Assembly (NCBI RefSeq): GCF_004355005.1
Contig: NZ_SMSJ01000014.1
Coordinates: 1 to 64,000 of the forward strand
Direction of reading: 5' to 3'
Source of the DNA: Dankookia rubra
GTDB lineage: Bacteria > Pseudomonadota > Alphaproteobacteria > Acetobacterales > Acetobacteraceae
Length of the DNA: 64,000 bases
The position numbers and the translations under genes are program-made. Under the pieces are notes generated by a model that worked only from the letters and a program-made list of their open reading frames with translations, was not told the origin of the DNA and made no database searches. Shown piece by piece: positions 41,237-49,929 of this stretch. Position 1 is the stretch's first letter; each line of letters starts with the position of its first letter.

Positions 41237-42321
41237 GCGTGGTCGCCCGGGGCGAGGCCGCCATCCAGCGCCGTCGGGAGGCGATGGGCACATTCGAGCG
41301 CTATCTTACCCTCTGGGTCGCGCTCTGCATCGTCGCGGGCCTCGCGTTCGGCGCCGTCATGCCCGGCGTTTTCCACGCCCTCGGCGGGCTGGAGGTGGCA
41401 CAGGTCAACCTGCCCGTTGCGGCACTCATCTGGCTGATGATCGTGCCAATGCTGCTGCGAGTGGACTTCACCGCGATGAAGCAGGTCGCGCGGCACTGGC
41501 GTGGCATCGCCGTCACCCTCGGGGTGAACTGGCTGGTGAAGCCCTTCTCCATGGCCCTGCTGGGCTGGCTCTTCATCGGCTGGCTGTTCCGGCCCTGGCT
41601 GCCCGAAAACCAGATCGACAGCTACATCGCCGGGCTCATCCTGCTCGCCGCCGCCCCTTGCACGGCCATGGTGTTCGTCTGGTCGCGCCTGACCGACGGT
41701 GAGCCAAACTTCACCCTGTCACAGGTGGCGTTGAACGACGCCATCATGGTGGTCGCCTTCGCGCCGGTCGTCGGCCTCCTGCTCGGCCTGTCGGCCATCA
41801 CGGTGCCCTGGAACACGCTGCTGCTTTCGGTGGTCCTCTACATCGTCGTCCCGGTTGTCGCGGCGCAGCTCTGGCGGCAGTCCCTGCTCGCCTCGGGCGG
41901 CGACGCGGCCCTGCAGCGCACGCTGAAGGCGCTTCACCCAGTGTCGCTGGTCGCGCTGCTGGCCACGTTGGTCCTGTTGTTTGGGTTCCAGGGCCAGCAG
42001 ATCCTGGCGCAGCCGCTGGTCATCCTCCTGCTCGCGGTGCCCATCGTCATCCAGGTCTACCTGAACGCGGGCATCGCCTACCTGCTGAACCGCCAGTGCG
42101 GCTCGGCCCACAGCGTCGCCGGGCCGTCCGCCCTGATCGGCGCCAGCAACTTCTTCGAGCTCGCCGTCGCCGCCGCCATCAGCCTGTTCGGGTTCGAGAG
42201 CGGCGCGGCCCTCGCCACCGTGGTCGGCGTGCTCGTCGAGGTGCCCGTGATGCTGTCGGTGGTCCACATCGTCATGCGCACGCGAGGCTGGTACGACCGC
42301 GGGGCGCGCAGGGCGGCCTGA
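41233..42321 (+). CDS. acr3: Acr3 arsenite efflux permease
   Basis: 362 residues, ten transmembrane helices. Acr3 signatures: RYLTLWVALCIVAGLAFG, LLAAAPCTAMVFVWSRLTDG with the essential helix-4 Cys, ALNDAIM, and IGASNFFELAVAAAISLFG. Exports As(III) (and Sb(III) in some). Start in the ATGA overlap with arsC. Confidence 0.95.
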   Translation: MSVVARGEAAIQRRREAMGTFERYLTLWVALCIVAGLAFGAVMPGVFHALGGLEVAQVNLPVAALIWLMIVPMLLRVDFTAMKQVARHWRGIAVTLGVNWLVKPFSMALLGWLFIGWLFRPWLPENQIDSYIAGLILLAAAPCTAMVFVWSRLTDGEPNFTLSQVALNDAIMVVAFAPVVGLLLGLSAITVPWNTLLLSVVLYIVVPVVAAQLWRQSLLASGGDAALQRTLKALHPVSLVALLATLVLLFGFQGQQILAQPLVILLLAVPIVIQVYLNAGIAYLLNRQCGSAHSVAGPSALIGASNFFELAVAAAISLFGFESGAALATVVGVLVEVPVMLSVVHIVMRTRGWYDRGARRAA

Positions 42322-42398
42322 CGGTCCCAGACCATGAGGGCGCGGCGCCTGTATATTTGCTCTTTTGCGAAACGGACGGGTGCCGCAGGCTCCGGGGC

Positions 42399-42974
42399 AT
42401 GGACACCCACGACCTCTCCCCGGCCAGCAGGCCGCTCCCGACCCTCCGCGTCAGGCCATCGACGGAGGCCGACGTCGGCGCCATCGCCGCCATCTACGGG
42501 CACCACGTCCTGCACGGCACGGCCAGCTTCGAGACCGAGGCGCCCGGGGAGGAGGAGATGCGGCGCCGCCGGGCCGACATCCTCGCCCGCGGGCTGCCCT
42601 ACCTGGTCGCGGAGGACGGCGACGGCACGGTCCTCGGCTACGCTTACGCCAGCGCCTACCGACCGCGCGCCGCCTACCGGAACACGGTCGAGAACTCCGT
42701 CTACGTGCGGCACGACATCATCGGCCGCGGCATCGGCCGCCTGCTGCTCGCCGAGCTGATCGCCCGCTGCGAGGCGCTCGGGCTGCGGCAGATGGTCGCG
42801 GTGGTGGGGGACAGCGCCAACGTCGCGTCGGTCCGCCTGCACGAGGCCTTCGGCTTCCGCCTCATCGGCACGCTGAGCGCGGTCGGCCGCAAGCACGGCC
42901 GCTGGCTCGACACCGTGCTGCTCCAGCGCCAGCTCGGCGAGGGCGACCGGACGGATCCCGCCGAGGGCGGCTGA
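42399..42974 (+). CDS. arsN: ArsN-type GNAT acetyltransferase
   Basis: 191 residues from the ATG at 42399. The GNAT fold begins LRVRPSTEADVGAIAAIYGHHV and has the acetyl-CoA loop HDIIGRGIGRLLLAEL. It belongs to the phosphinothricin acetyltransferase-like group, whose arsenic-island members (ArsN1) detoxify the antibiotic arsinothricin or methylarsenite analogues. The position directly behind acr3 supports ArsN; substrate not proven. Confidence 0.8.
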   Translation: MDTHDLSPASRPLPTLRVRPSTEADVGAIAAIYGHHVLHGTASFETEAPGEEEMRRRRADILARGLPYLVAEDGDGTVLGYAYASAYRPRAAYRNTVENSVYVRHDIIGRGIGRLLLAELIARCEALGLRQMVAVVGDSANVASVRLHEAFGFRLIGTLSAVGRKHGRWLDTVLLQRQLGEGDRTDPAEGG

Positions 42975-42978
42975 CGCC

Positions 42979-44238
42979 ATGCGGATGGGCCGACCTGGAA
43001 CAGCCTCCGCTTGGACGGCGCCCGCCGCGGGCAGCCCCGCCTTCGTCGCGGCAATCGTCGTGGCGCAGGTGTTGACCCAGATCGGCGCCTTCACTCTCCC
43101 GGCCCTGCTGCCCGGCTACATCGAGCGATGGAGCCTGTCGAAGACCGAGGCCGGGTGGCTCGTCGGCATCTTCTTCGCCGCCTACGTCCCCGCTGTCCCG
43201 GTGTTGCTCTCCCTGACCGACCGTGTCCCGGTGCGCCGCGTCTACCTCGTCGGCACCGGCCTGACGGCGCTCTCGCACCTCGGCTTCGCCTTCCTGGCGG
43301 AGGGGTTCTGGTCCGGGCTGCTGATGCGGGCGCTGGCAGGTGTCGGCTGGGCGGGCGCCTACATGGTTGGCCTCAAAGCACTCGCCGACCCGCTGGAGGG
43401 CGCGGCGCAGTCGCGGGCCGTCTCTTGGCACGCCGCCGGGGTCGGCATCGCAGGCGCCGTCTCCTTCGCCGCCGCCAGCCTGTTCGACGCCCTGGGCGGG
43501 CCGAGCGCCGCCTTCGCATTCGGCGGCGTCGCCGCGGCGATCGCTTTCGCCATAGCCGCGGCCGTGATGCCCCGTGACCTGCCGCAGCGTCCGGATGCGG
43601 CCCCGCGTGGGGCGCTCCTCGGCTTCCGGCCCGTCTTCCGGAACCGCCGGGCGATGGCGTGGATAGTCGGCTACACGGTCCACACCTGGGAGATGGCCGC
43701 CCTGCGCGGCTGGGCCGTGGCGTTTCTGGCCGCGACGGCGGCCCGGCTCGGCGCGCCCGGGTGGATGCCGTCGCCCGCCGTTCTCTTCACCGTAGCGGGC
43801 CTTGCGGGCGTCGCGGTCTCCGTCACTGGGAACGAGGTCGCGCAGAAGTACGGCCGCTCGCGGGTGGTGCTATGGGCGATGACGGCTGCGGCCGCGCTGT
43901 CTGTGGCCACGGGGTGGACGACGGGCGTCTCCGTCGTGTTGGCCACCACCGTTGTCGTGCTCTGGAACGTCGCCATCTATCTCGACAGCGCGTCGCTGAC
44001 CGCCGGGACGGTGCAGGCGGCCGACAAGCACCTCCGGGGCGCCACCATGGGCCTGCACTCGATGGCAGGCTACGCGGGCGGGTTCCTGGGGCCGCTCGGG
44101 GTGGGGTTCTTCCTCGACCTCGCGGGCGGCGACGGCGTGCTCGGCTGGGGACTGGCTTTTGGGCACCTCGCGGTGGTGACGCTCGCCGGACTTGCCGTCC
44201 TGCGGCGGCTCGGCCAAGCGCACCAATCATCCGGTTGA
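42979..44238 (+). CDS. MFS transporter in the ars operon
   Basis: 419 residues, twelve predicted helices (LTQIGAFTLPALLPGYIERW; YVPAVPVLLSLTDRVPVRRVYL for the helix 2-3 loop). Four bases after arsN, so cotranscribed. Could export an organoarsenical, but MFS substrate specificity cannot be read from sequence. A Cys-poor protein, unlike arsenite-binding permeases. Confidence 0.85.
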   Translation: MRMGRPGTASAWTAPAAGSPAFVAAIVVAQVLTQIGAFTLPALLPGYIERWSLSKTEAGWLVGIFFAAYVPAVPVLLSLTDRVPVRRVYLVGTGLTALSHLGFAFLAEGFWSGLLMRALAGVGWAGAYMVGLKALADPLEGAAQSRAVSWHAAGVGIAGAVSFAAASLFDALGGPSAAFAFGGVAAAIAFAIAAAVMPRDLPQRPDAAPRGALLGFRPVFRNRRAMAWIVGYTVHTWEMAALRGWAVAFLAATAARLGAPGWMPSPAVLFTVAGLAGVAVSVTGNEVAQKYGRSRVVLWAMTAAAALSVATGWTTGVSVVLATTVVVLWNVAIYLDSASLTAGTVQAADKHLRGATMGLHSMAGYAGGFLGPLGVGFFLDLAGGDGVLGWGLAFGHLAVVTLAGLAVLRRLGQAHQSSG

Positions 44239-44241
44239 CGG

Positions 44242-44835
44242 CTACAGCGGGACGTCGCTGAGCGAGAGCAGGAAAACTTCGTGCATGGCCCCTGGCCTAC
44301 CTCCACCTTCGTCGCGCCACGCGAGGGCGTGGAGGTAGCGGCGGCGCTGGTGGCCCTCGATCAGCCAATAGTGGGCTTCCGGCCGCTCGCCCATGTTCGT
44401 CAGGAGGCCGCCCGGGGCCTCCAGGATGACCGGCGGGATGTTCCAGGTCCCGGTCGCGTCCATCGTCCGGCCCGGCTCGAAGCCCTTGCCGTGGAACACT
44501 TCGTAATTGAACTCGGGATGCTGATCGCTGTCCGGCCAGCCCCAGGCGACCTCCTGCAGGATGCGCTCCGTGGACCATCGTTCGAGGCGGCACGAGAGTC
44601 GTTCGAGTGGGAGGTGGCAGAACGGGGAATGCCGCCAATACTTGTAGACCCACTGCTCCGCAACGAGCGGATGCAGATTCGCCAAGCGATGGCGGACTCT
44701 CGCCCACCAGGTTTCAAACGGCTCCTTGTCGACACCGCTTTCCCCAATCGGCTCCAGCGAGGCATCCCAAGCGAGGGCGTGGCGCGGACGAACATCAACC
44801 AGCATGGGGCCGCAGTAGATGGATCTGAAACACAC
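44242..44835 (-). CDS. Conserved-looking protein of unknown function
   Basis: 197 residues, soluble, rich in Trp and His (FETWWARVRHRLANLHPLV; YKYWRHSPFCHLPLERL; HYWLIEGHQRRRYLHALAWR). No family recognised. The even distribution of aromatic residues and the tight coupling to the MFS gene (start 1 base beyond its stop) argue for a real gene. Convergent with the plus-strand MFS gene. Confidence 0.6.
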   Translation of the reverse strand: MCFRSIYCGPMLVDVRPRHALAWDASLEPIGESGVDKEPFETWWARVRHRLANLHPLVAEQWVYKYWRHSPFCHLPLERLSCRLERWSTERILQEVAWGWPDSDQHPEFNYEVFHGKGFEPGRTMDATGTWNIPPVILEAPGGLLTNMGERPEAHYWLIEGHQRRRYLHALAWRDEGGGRPGAMHEVFLLSLSDVPL

Positions 44836-44836
44836 C

Positions 44837-46096
44837 TCAAGCAGGTGGCGCTCGCGGTGGATCAGGTGCCCGCGTCCTGCCTCTGAGCGCCATCGCCACT
44901 AGGGGCAAGACGAGCCCGACGTGCAGCAGCGCCGCCGCGAACAGGAAGACCAGCGTCCCGTTCGGCCCGACGCGTTCCAGCAGCCACGTCCCGACCATCG
45001 GAGCCGCGGCCGTTGCCAGCAGGGTCGGCAGCCCGATGCGGCCCATGAGGATGGCGTAGCCCTCGCGGCCAAACATCGCCAAGGGCACCGTCCCGCGCAC
45101 GATGGAGCGGATGCCGCTGCCCATGCCGTAGAGCACGATGCAGGCGGGCGCGATGCCCGGCGCGGCGACGAGCAGGCCGAGGCCGACCGCGACCAGCACC
45201 GACGAGGCGACTAGGCTCCAGACCGGGTGCGCCTTCTTGCCGAAGGTCATCTCGAGCACGCGCCCGCCGACCTGCGCCGGGCCAATCAGCGCGCCGAGGC
45301 CGACCGCCGCGGCGAGCGCCACGCCCTGGGCTTGCAGCAGCATGAGCAGGTGAACGCCGACGACCGTCATGGTGCCGTAGGCGAGGGTGAAGCCCGCGGC
45401 GAGCAGGAGGAAGGCGGCGCGCTGCTCCGGCCCCACGTGCCCGGGCGGCGGCGCATCCGCCGTGGCGGGCTTCGGCGGTCGCTCCTCCTCGCGCGGGAGG
45501 ACGAGCAGGTAGAGGGGCAGCACCACCGCGACGAGGAGCGCCGCGTAGGTCAGGCAGGCGCCGCGCCAACCGAGATGGGCGGCGAGGAAGGCGGTCAGCG
45601 GCCAGCAGACCGTCGACGCGAAGCCACCGAACAGCGTGACCTGGGTGATGGCCGGGCGCGCGTCCTCGCCGTAGAGCCTGCCGAGCGTCGAGAACGCGGG
45701 GTCGTAGAGGCCGCAGCCCATCCCAAACCCGATGACGACCCAGGCTGCGACGAAGAGCGGCAGCGTCGGAGCGACGCCGATGCCGAGCAGGCCGAGGGCG
45801 AGCAGGACGGCGCTCGCCCCCAGCACTGGGCGGCCGCCGTGGCGCTCGATGAGGTGTCCGACCCGGGGCGACACCAGGCCAGAGACCAGCAGGCCGACGG
45901 AGAGCGCGCACACCACCCAGCCGAGCGGCCATCCCGTGTCAGCGGCGATCGGCCCGGCCAGGACTGCGGGCAGGTAGTAGCTGCTCCCCCAGGCCAGGAT
46001 CTGCGCGACGCCGACGGCCGAGACGACCATCAGCCGCGGGCGGCTTGCGGCCGGATCCGCCGGGGCCGCGCCCCGGGCAGCGGCAACTTGGCTCAT
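44837..46096 (-). CDS. MFS transporter
   Basis: 419 residues with twelve helices; characteristic LAWGSSYYLPAVLAGPIAADTGWPLG start and SPRVGHLIERHGGRPVLG loop, as in monocarboxylate/cyanate-type MFS exporters. Starts in an ATGA overlap with the flavoprotein gene. An arsenic link is suggested by location only. Confidence 0.85.
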   Translation of the reverse strand: MSQVAAARGAAPADPAASRPRLMVVSAVGVAQILAWGSSYYLPAVLAGPIAADTGWPLGWVVCALSVGLLVSGLVSPRVGHLIERHGGRPVLGASAVLLALGLLGIGVAPTLPLFVAAWVVIGFGMGCGLYDPAFSTLGRLYGEDARPAITQVTLFGGFASTVCWPLTAFLAAHLGWRGACLTYAALLVAVVLPLYLLVLPREEERPPKPATADAPPPGHVGPEQRAAFLLLAAGFTLAYGTMTVVGVHLLMLLQAQGVALAAAVGLGALIGPAQVGGRVLEMTFGKKAHPVWSLVASSVLVAVGLGLLVAAPGIAPACIVLYGMGSGIRSIVRGTVPLAMFGREGYAILMGRIGLPTLLATAAAPMVGTWLLERVGPNGTLVFLFAAALLHVGLVLPLVAMALRGRTRAPDPPRAPPA

Positions 46097-47547
46097 TCGG
46101 CCGGTTCGACCTGGGCGATGTCCCGGCGGGCCCCGCTCCCGCAGCAGGGCGCGTCCTCGGCCAGCTTGGGCTTCGGCGCGCAGCAGCTGCCCTGGGGCGT
46201 CGCGGGCGTGCAGCAGGAGAACTCGGCCTCCGCCGTCCCGGGGAGCACCCGACTGGAGCTACAGACGCCGGTCTGGGGCAGGTCGAGCTCGACCCGGCGC
46301 GCCGCTTCGACGTCGCCCGCGAGGAAGGCGGCGATGGAGCGCACCTGCTCGTAGCCGGTCGCGAGCAGGAAGGTCGGCGCCCGGCCGTAGGAGGCCATCC
46401 CCGCCAGGAACAGGCCCGGCTCGGGCTGCGCCAGCTCCTCGGCGCCGTGCGGCCGGACGGTGCCGCAGGAGTGCAGGTTTGGGTCAATGAGCGGCGCCAG
46501 CACCCGCGGGCACTCCAGCGCTGGGTCGAGGTCCGTTCGAACCTCGCGCAGGATGCCGAGGTCGGGCCGGAGGCCGGTGGCCACCACCATCTCATCGACC
46601 TCGACGGCGCGCCCCTCCGCGCTCAGCACGGTCAAGGAACCGCCGTCCCGACGCCGGATCTCATCCACAGCGAAGGGGGCCAGCAGCTCGACCTCGCCGG
46701 TCTCGACTAGGTGCCGCAGCCGCTGCCCTAGGACGCCGCGTTCGGGCAGCTGGTCGGCGGCGCCGCCCCCGTAGGCCCGCGTCAGGTCAGCGCTCCGCGC
46801 CGCCCAGAGGACGGTCGTGCCGGGCACATGGCGCGCCAAGTCGGCGAGGTCGATGAGGGTGCCGACGGCGGAGTGGCCGGAGCCAACCACCAGCGTCCGC
46901 CTGCGGCCGAAGCGGCGGCACTCGGCGCCGAGGACGTCGGGCATGCCGTAGCGGATCCGGTCGGCCGCCTCGCGCTCGCCGAGGGCGGGCAGGCCAGAAG
47001 ACCCGGCCGGGCTCGGGTTGCCCCAGGTGCCGGTGGCGACGATGACGGCACGGACGAGGAGGCGGCCCTGCTTTCCTTCCGGGTCCGCAAACCGCACTTC
47101 GAAGGGCTGCCGCTCGCGCCCGGCGTCGCGCACCTTGCCGGCACCGGCGCGGGCGACGCCGGTCACCCGGGCGCCCAGCCACAGGCGCGGCGCCAGCTCC
47201 GGCAGGCGGGCGAGCGGCTCCAGGTAGCCCTCGGCGAGGTCGCGGCCGGTCGGGAACGCCTCCAGGTCCGGCGCCGTCCAGCCGTGCTGCTCCAGCAGGG
47301 CGCGGGCGGCCTTGTCGATGTTGTAGCGCCAGGGGCTGAACATGTAGACGTGGCCCCAGTCCCGGGGCGCCGCGCCGACCAAGGGCGCCGCCTCGAGGAC
47401 GACCGGCTCCAGTCCGCGCTCCAGCAGGTGCGCTGCGGCGGCGAGTCCAACCGGGCCACCGCCGATGACGACCACTGGTAGTTGAGCGATGTCAGTTGGG
47501 ACTCCGGTCCTGGTTTCAGTGCGGCGGGCGCTGGAGCAGCAACTCAT
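46093..47547 (-). CDS. FAD/NAD(P)-dependent oxidoreductase with CC-rich tail
   Basis: 484 residues from the ATG at 47547 (GGAGG upstream). FAD motif VVVIGGGPVGLAAAAHLLERG (~25-45), NAD(P) motif LVVGSGHSAVGTLIDLA, ATGxRPDLG near 330. Resembles flavin monooxygenases such as ArsO. Unusual Cys pairs: CC at residues 3-4, and a tail after ~440 with CCTPATPQGSCCAP and APCCGSG. Vicinal Cys bind As(III) or soft metals well. Operon with PadR upstream and MFS downstream. Confidence 0.8.
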   Translation of the reverse strand: MSCCSSARRTETRTGVPTDIAQLPVVVIGGGPVGLAAAAHLLERGLEPVVLEAAPLVGAAPRDWGHVYMFSPWRYNIDKAARALLEQHGWTAPDLEAFPTGRDLAEGYLEPLARLPELAPRLWLGARVTGVARAGAGKVRDAGRERQPFEVRFADPEGKQGRLLVRAVIVATGTWGNPSPAGSSGLPALGEREAADRIRYGMPDVLGAECRRFGRRRTLVVGSGHSAVGTLIDLADLARHVPGTTVLWAARSADLTRAYGGGAADQLPERGVLGQRLRHLVETGEVELLAPFAVDEIRRRDGGSLTVLSAEGRAVEVDEMVVATGLRPDLGILREVRTDLDPALECPRVLAPLIDPNLHSCGTVRPHGAEELAQPEPGLFLAGMASYGRAPTFLLATGYEQVRSIAAFLAGDVEAARRVELDLPQTGVCSSSRVLPGTAEAEFSCCTPATPQGSCCAPKPKLAEDAPCCGSGARRDIAQVEPAE

Positions 47548-47602
47548 CCTAGATCCTCCGTCGGCATGCCTCGATGGGCGATGTATAGGAGCAAATGAGA
47601 GC

Positions 47603-48025
47603 TCAGCAGTTGCAGCCATGCCCCTTCCCCTCGCGGGCGGTGGCGGCACGGCCGGTTTCGGTAAGCGCTGTGGTGGCGTCCATCCATGCCTCCAGCCCGA
47701 TACGGAAGGCTTCACGGCCCCTCTCGGTCAGGGTGTAGACCTTGCGCTCGCGGCCGGAGACGACCTCGGTTTCCGAGGTGACGTAGCCGCCCTGCTCGAA
47801 CTCGCGCAGCGTTGGGTAGAGGGCACCCTCGGAAGGAGAGCAGCAGCCACGGGTCGTGCGCTCGACCGCCCGGGCGATGTCGTAGCCGTGGGCTGGACCA
47901 TCGTGCAGCACCTGCAGCACGAAGAAACGGCTGAGAGCCATCTTGATCGTCCCAGCCCAGTACGCGCGGTCTGTGAAGTCTGGGGGCGGCCGGGGGGCGG
48001 CACGGATGGCTGGCTGCTCAGACAT
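47603..48025 (-). CDS. PadR-family regulator with candidate metal cysteines
   Basis: 140 residues. PadR winged helix: FFVLQVLHDGPAHGYDIARAVE, GALYPTLREFEQGGYVTSE, KVYTLTERGREAFR. An adjacent Cys pair in TRGCCSPSEG (61-62) lies in the recognition region, and the protein ends in HGCNC. PadR proteins usually sense phenolics or drugs; Cys61-62 with the CNC end suggests a thiophilic ligand such as As(III). Regulator of the downstream flavoprotein/MFS operon, inferred. Confidence 0.85.
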   Translation of the reverse strand: MSEQPAIRAAPRPPPDFTDRAYWAGTIKMALSRFFVLQVLHDGPAHGYDIARAVERTTRGCCSPSEGALYPTLREFEQGGYVTSETEVVSGRERKVYTLTERGREAFRIGLEAWMDATTALTETGRAATAREGKGHGCNC

Positions 48026-48054
48026 ATCGAGATCCTATGCCTCGGATGGCGATG

Positions 48055-48068
48055 CTTCAAGTATGAAG
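48055..48068. promoter_or_regulatory. Inverted repeat, possible PadR operator
   Basis: CTTCA-AGTA-TGAAG, perfect 5-bp arms, 30 bases upstream of the PadR start codon on the minus strand. Confidence 0.4.
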
Positions 48069-48088
48069 ATGGCTGAACCGCCGCTTTG

Positions 48089-49773
48089 GGTCGAGGCCGT
48101 GTGAGAACGCGGATTTCCGGCTCACGACAGTCCGTGAAGTGGCTCTGGCGGGACGCGAGGCCGAAGGAAACGGCGTCCGCGACGTTTTTTGCGGTCCGCG
48201 CTTTTGTGGGACTGGTTGAGGCGAGCAACAAGGACGGCCGTGTCCGTGTGTCGCCTGGCGGGTCCTATCAGGCCCGGATGGCCGCCATCAGCGGCCCGAC
48301 ACCCAGGATGGCGATCACCCGTTTCATGTTGTAAGCCAGCACGTGCAGGCTCATCTCCGTGCTGACCCGCTTGAGGGTGCGGGTGAGGAAGTGAGTGGCG
48401 CCCATCCAGGCCTTCAGCGTGCCGAACGGGTGCTCGACCGTCTGCCGCCGCACCCGCATGGTATCCGGTCGCTGGTCCAGCCGGCGCTGCATGGCATCCA
48501 GCACGCCCTCGTGCTCCCAACGTGTGACGCGACGCATCTTGGCCGGCGTGCACTGGGCCTTGATGGGGCAGTCCGGGCACTTGGTAGTCCAGTAGTGCCG
48601 CAGCAGCTTGCCATTCTCGTCGATGCGGTTGAACCACTATTTCATGGTCTCGCCAGCGGGGCACCGGTAGGCGTCCTGCTCGGGCAGGTAGACAAAGTCC
48701 TGCTTGCCGAAGCGTCCATCGGCCTTGGCACCGGAGGTCATCGGCTTGGGTACGAGCGGTGTGTTGCCGGCCTGGTCGCAGGCAACGATCTCCTCGCCGT
48801 CGAAGTAGCCCCGGTCCGCGATGACCGTAAGCACCTCGTGGCCCATCGCCTCGCACGCCTGCTTCGACATCCCTGACAGCTGGGCGCGGTCGTGACCGAC
48901 ATTGGTCACCTCGTGCGCCACGATCAGGTGGTGCTTGGTGTCGACGGCGGCCTGCACGTTGTAGCCGACGATGCCGGTTCCCCGGCCGCTCGTTGCCATC
49001 GAACGGGCATCCGGATCGGTCAGCGAGATCTGCTGGTCCGGCGCGGTGCGGACAGCTGGCTCCATGTCGCGGAACCGCTGCACCTGCTCGCGGAGCGAGG
49101 CGATCTTCTCCTTCAGCCGGGCCGACTTCGCCTTCAGGACCTCATCCTCATGCCGATCGGCCGCCTCCATCGCGGCCAGGTAGCGCGCGATGCTGGCCTC
49201 GATCTGCTCGATCCGCTTCTGCAGCTTGTAGGGCGTGAAGTTCTTGTCGCGGTTGTTGACCGCCTTGAACTTGCTGCCATCCACCGCGACCACCGCCTCG
49301 GAGAACAGGTTGAGCTTGCGGCAGATCAGCACGAACTGCCGGCAGGCTGCCCGGATCGCCGGACCATTGTCCTTGCGAAAATCGGCGATGGTCTTGAAGT
49401 CGGGCGTCAGCCGGCCCGTCAGCCAGATCAGCTCGAGGTTGCGCTGCGTCTCGCGCTCCAGCCGCCGGCTCGACTGGATGCGGTTGAGGTAGCCGTAGAG
49501 ATAGATCTTCAGCAGCGTCGCCGGATGATAGGCGGGGCGGCCGGTCGCCTCGGGCACCACGCCCTGAAAGCCCAGGGCCGCCAGGTCCAGCGCATCCACG
49601 AAGGCCTCGACTGCCCGAACCGGGTTGTCCTCGGCCACGTAATCGTCCACGCAGTCGGGGAGTAGCGTCGTCTGCCGGCGGTTACCACCCTCGACGAAGC
49701 GCTTCATCCCGGTTCACCCTGATCAGCACGTCGCCAGCCTATCATTCCAGGCTGTTTTCACACACCCTCGGTC
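48089..49773 (-). mobile_element. IS1182-family insertion sequence
   Basis: About 1.69 kb bounded by imperfect 22-base inverted repeats: left GGTCGAGGCCGTGTGAGAAC (48089-48110) and, on the opposite strand, right GACCGAGGGTGTGTGAAAAC (49773-49752), matching at about 15 of 22 positions. One transposase gene, interrupted by a TAG. No target duplication could be seen at the flanks. Confidence 0.75.
48268..49707 (-). pseudogene. IS1182-type transposase with in-frame TAG
   Basis: 480 codons in one frame. The N-terminal part (RPAYHPATLLKIYLYGYLNRIQSSRRLE) and DDE core (AVVAVDGSKFKAVNN; VIADRGYFDGEEI) are typical of the IS1182 family. A TAG at 48639-48637 follows ...CPAGETMK; the frame continues WFNRIDENGKLLRHYW, CPDCPIKAQC, and RRQTVEHPFGTLKAWMG with the catalytic Glu, ending at 48268. 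Because the Glu lies after the stop, the 356-residue product should be inactive unless read through. Confidence 0.85.
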
Positions 49774-49929
49774 GATCCCGGCGGAAGCCGGAGGGCGGCC
49801 ACACTACCGCGCAGATGCGCGGAGAGTACGCCTTCGCGTGCCAAGCGGGCCGCATTCGCGACCTCGGCCGGTGTGTGCCGGCCGCAGGTCAGGAAAGCAC
49901 GAGGCAAGCACGCGGAAGGGCGCCGCCGG

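Noticed and set aside
48637-48639. TAG in the transposase as programmed readthrough
   Set aside because: No recoding signal seen, and other genes here have unrelated lesions including TAA and frameshifts; simple inactivation is more likely.
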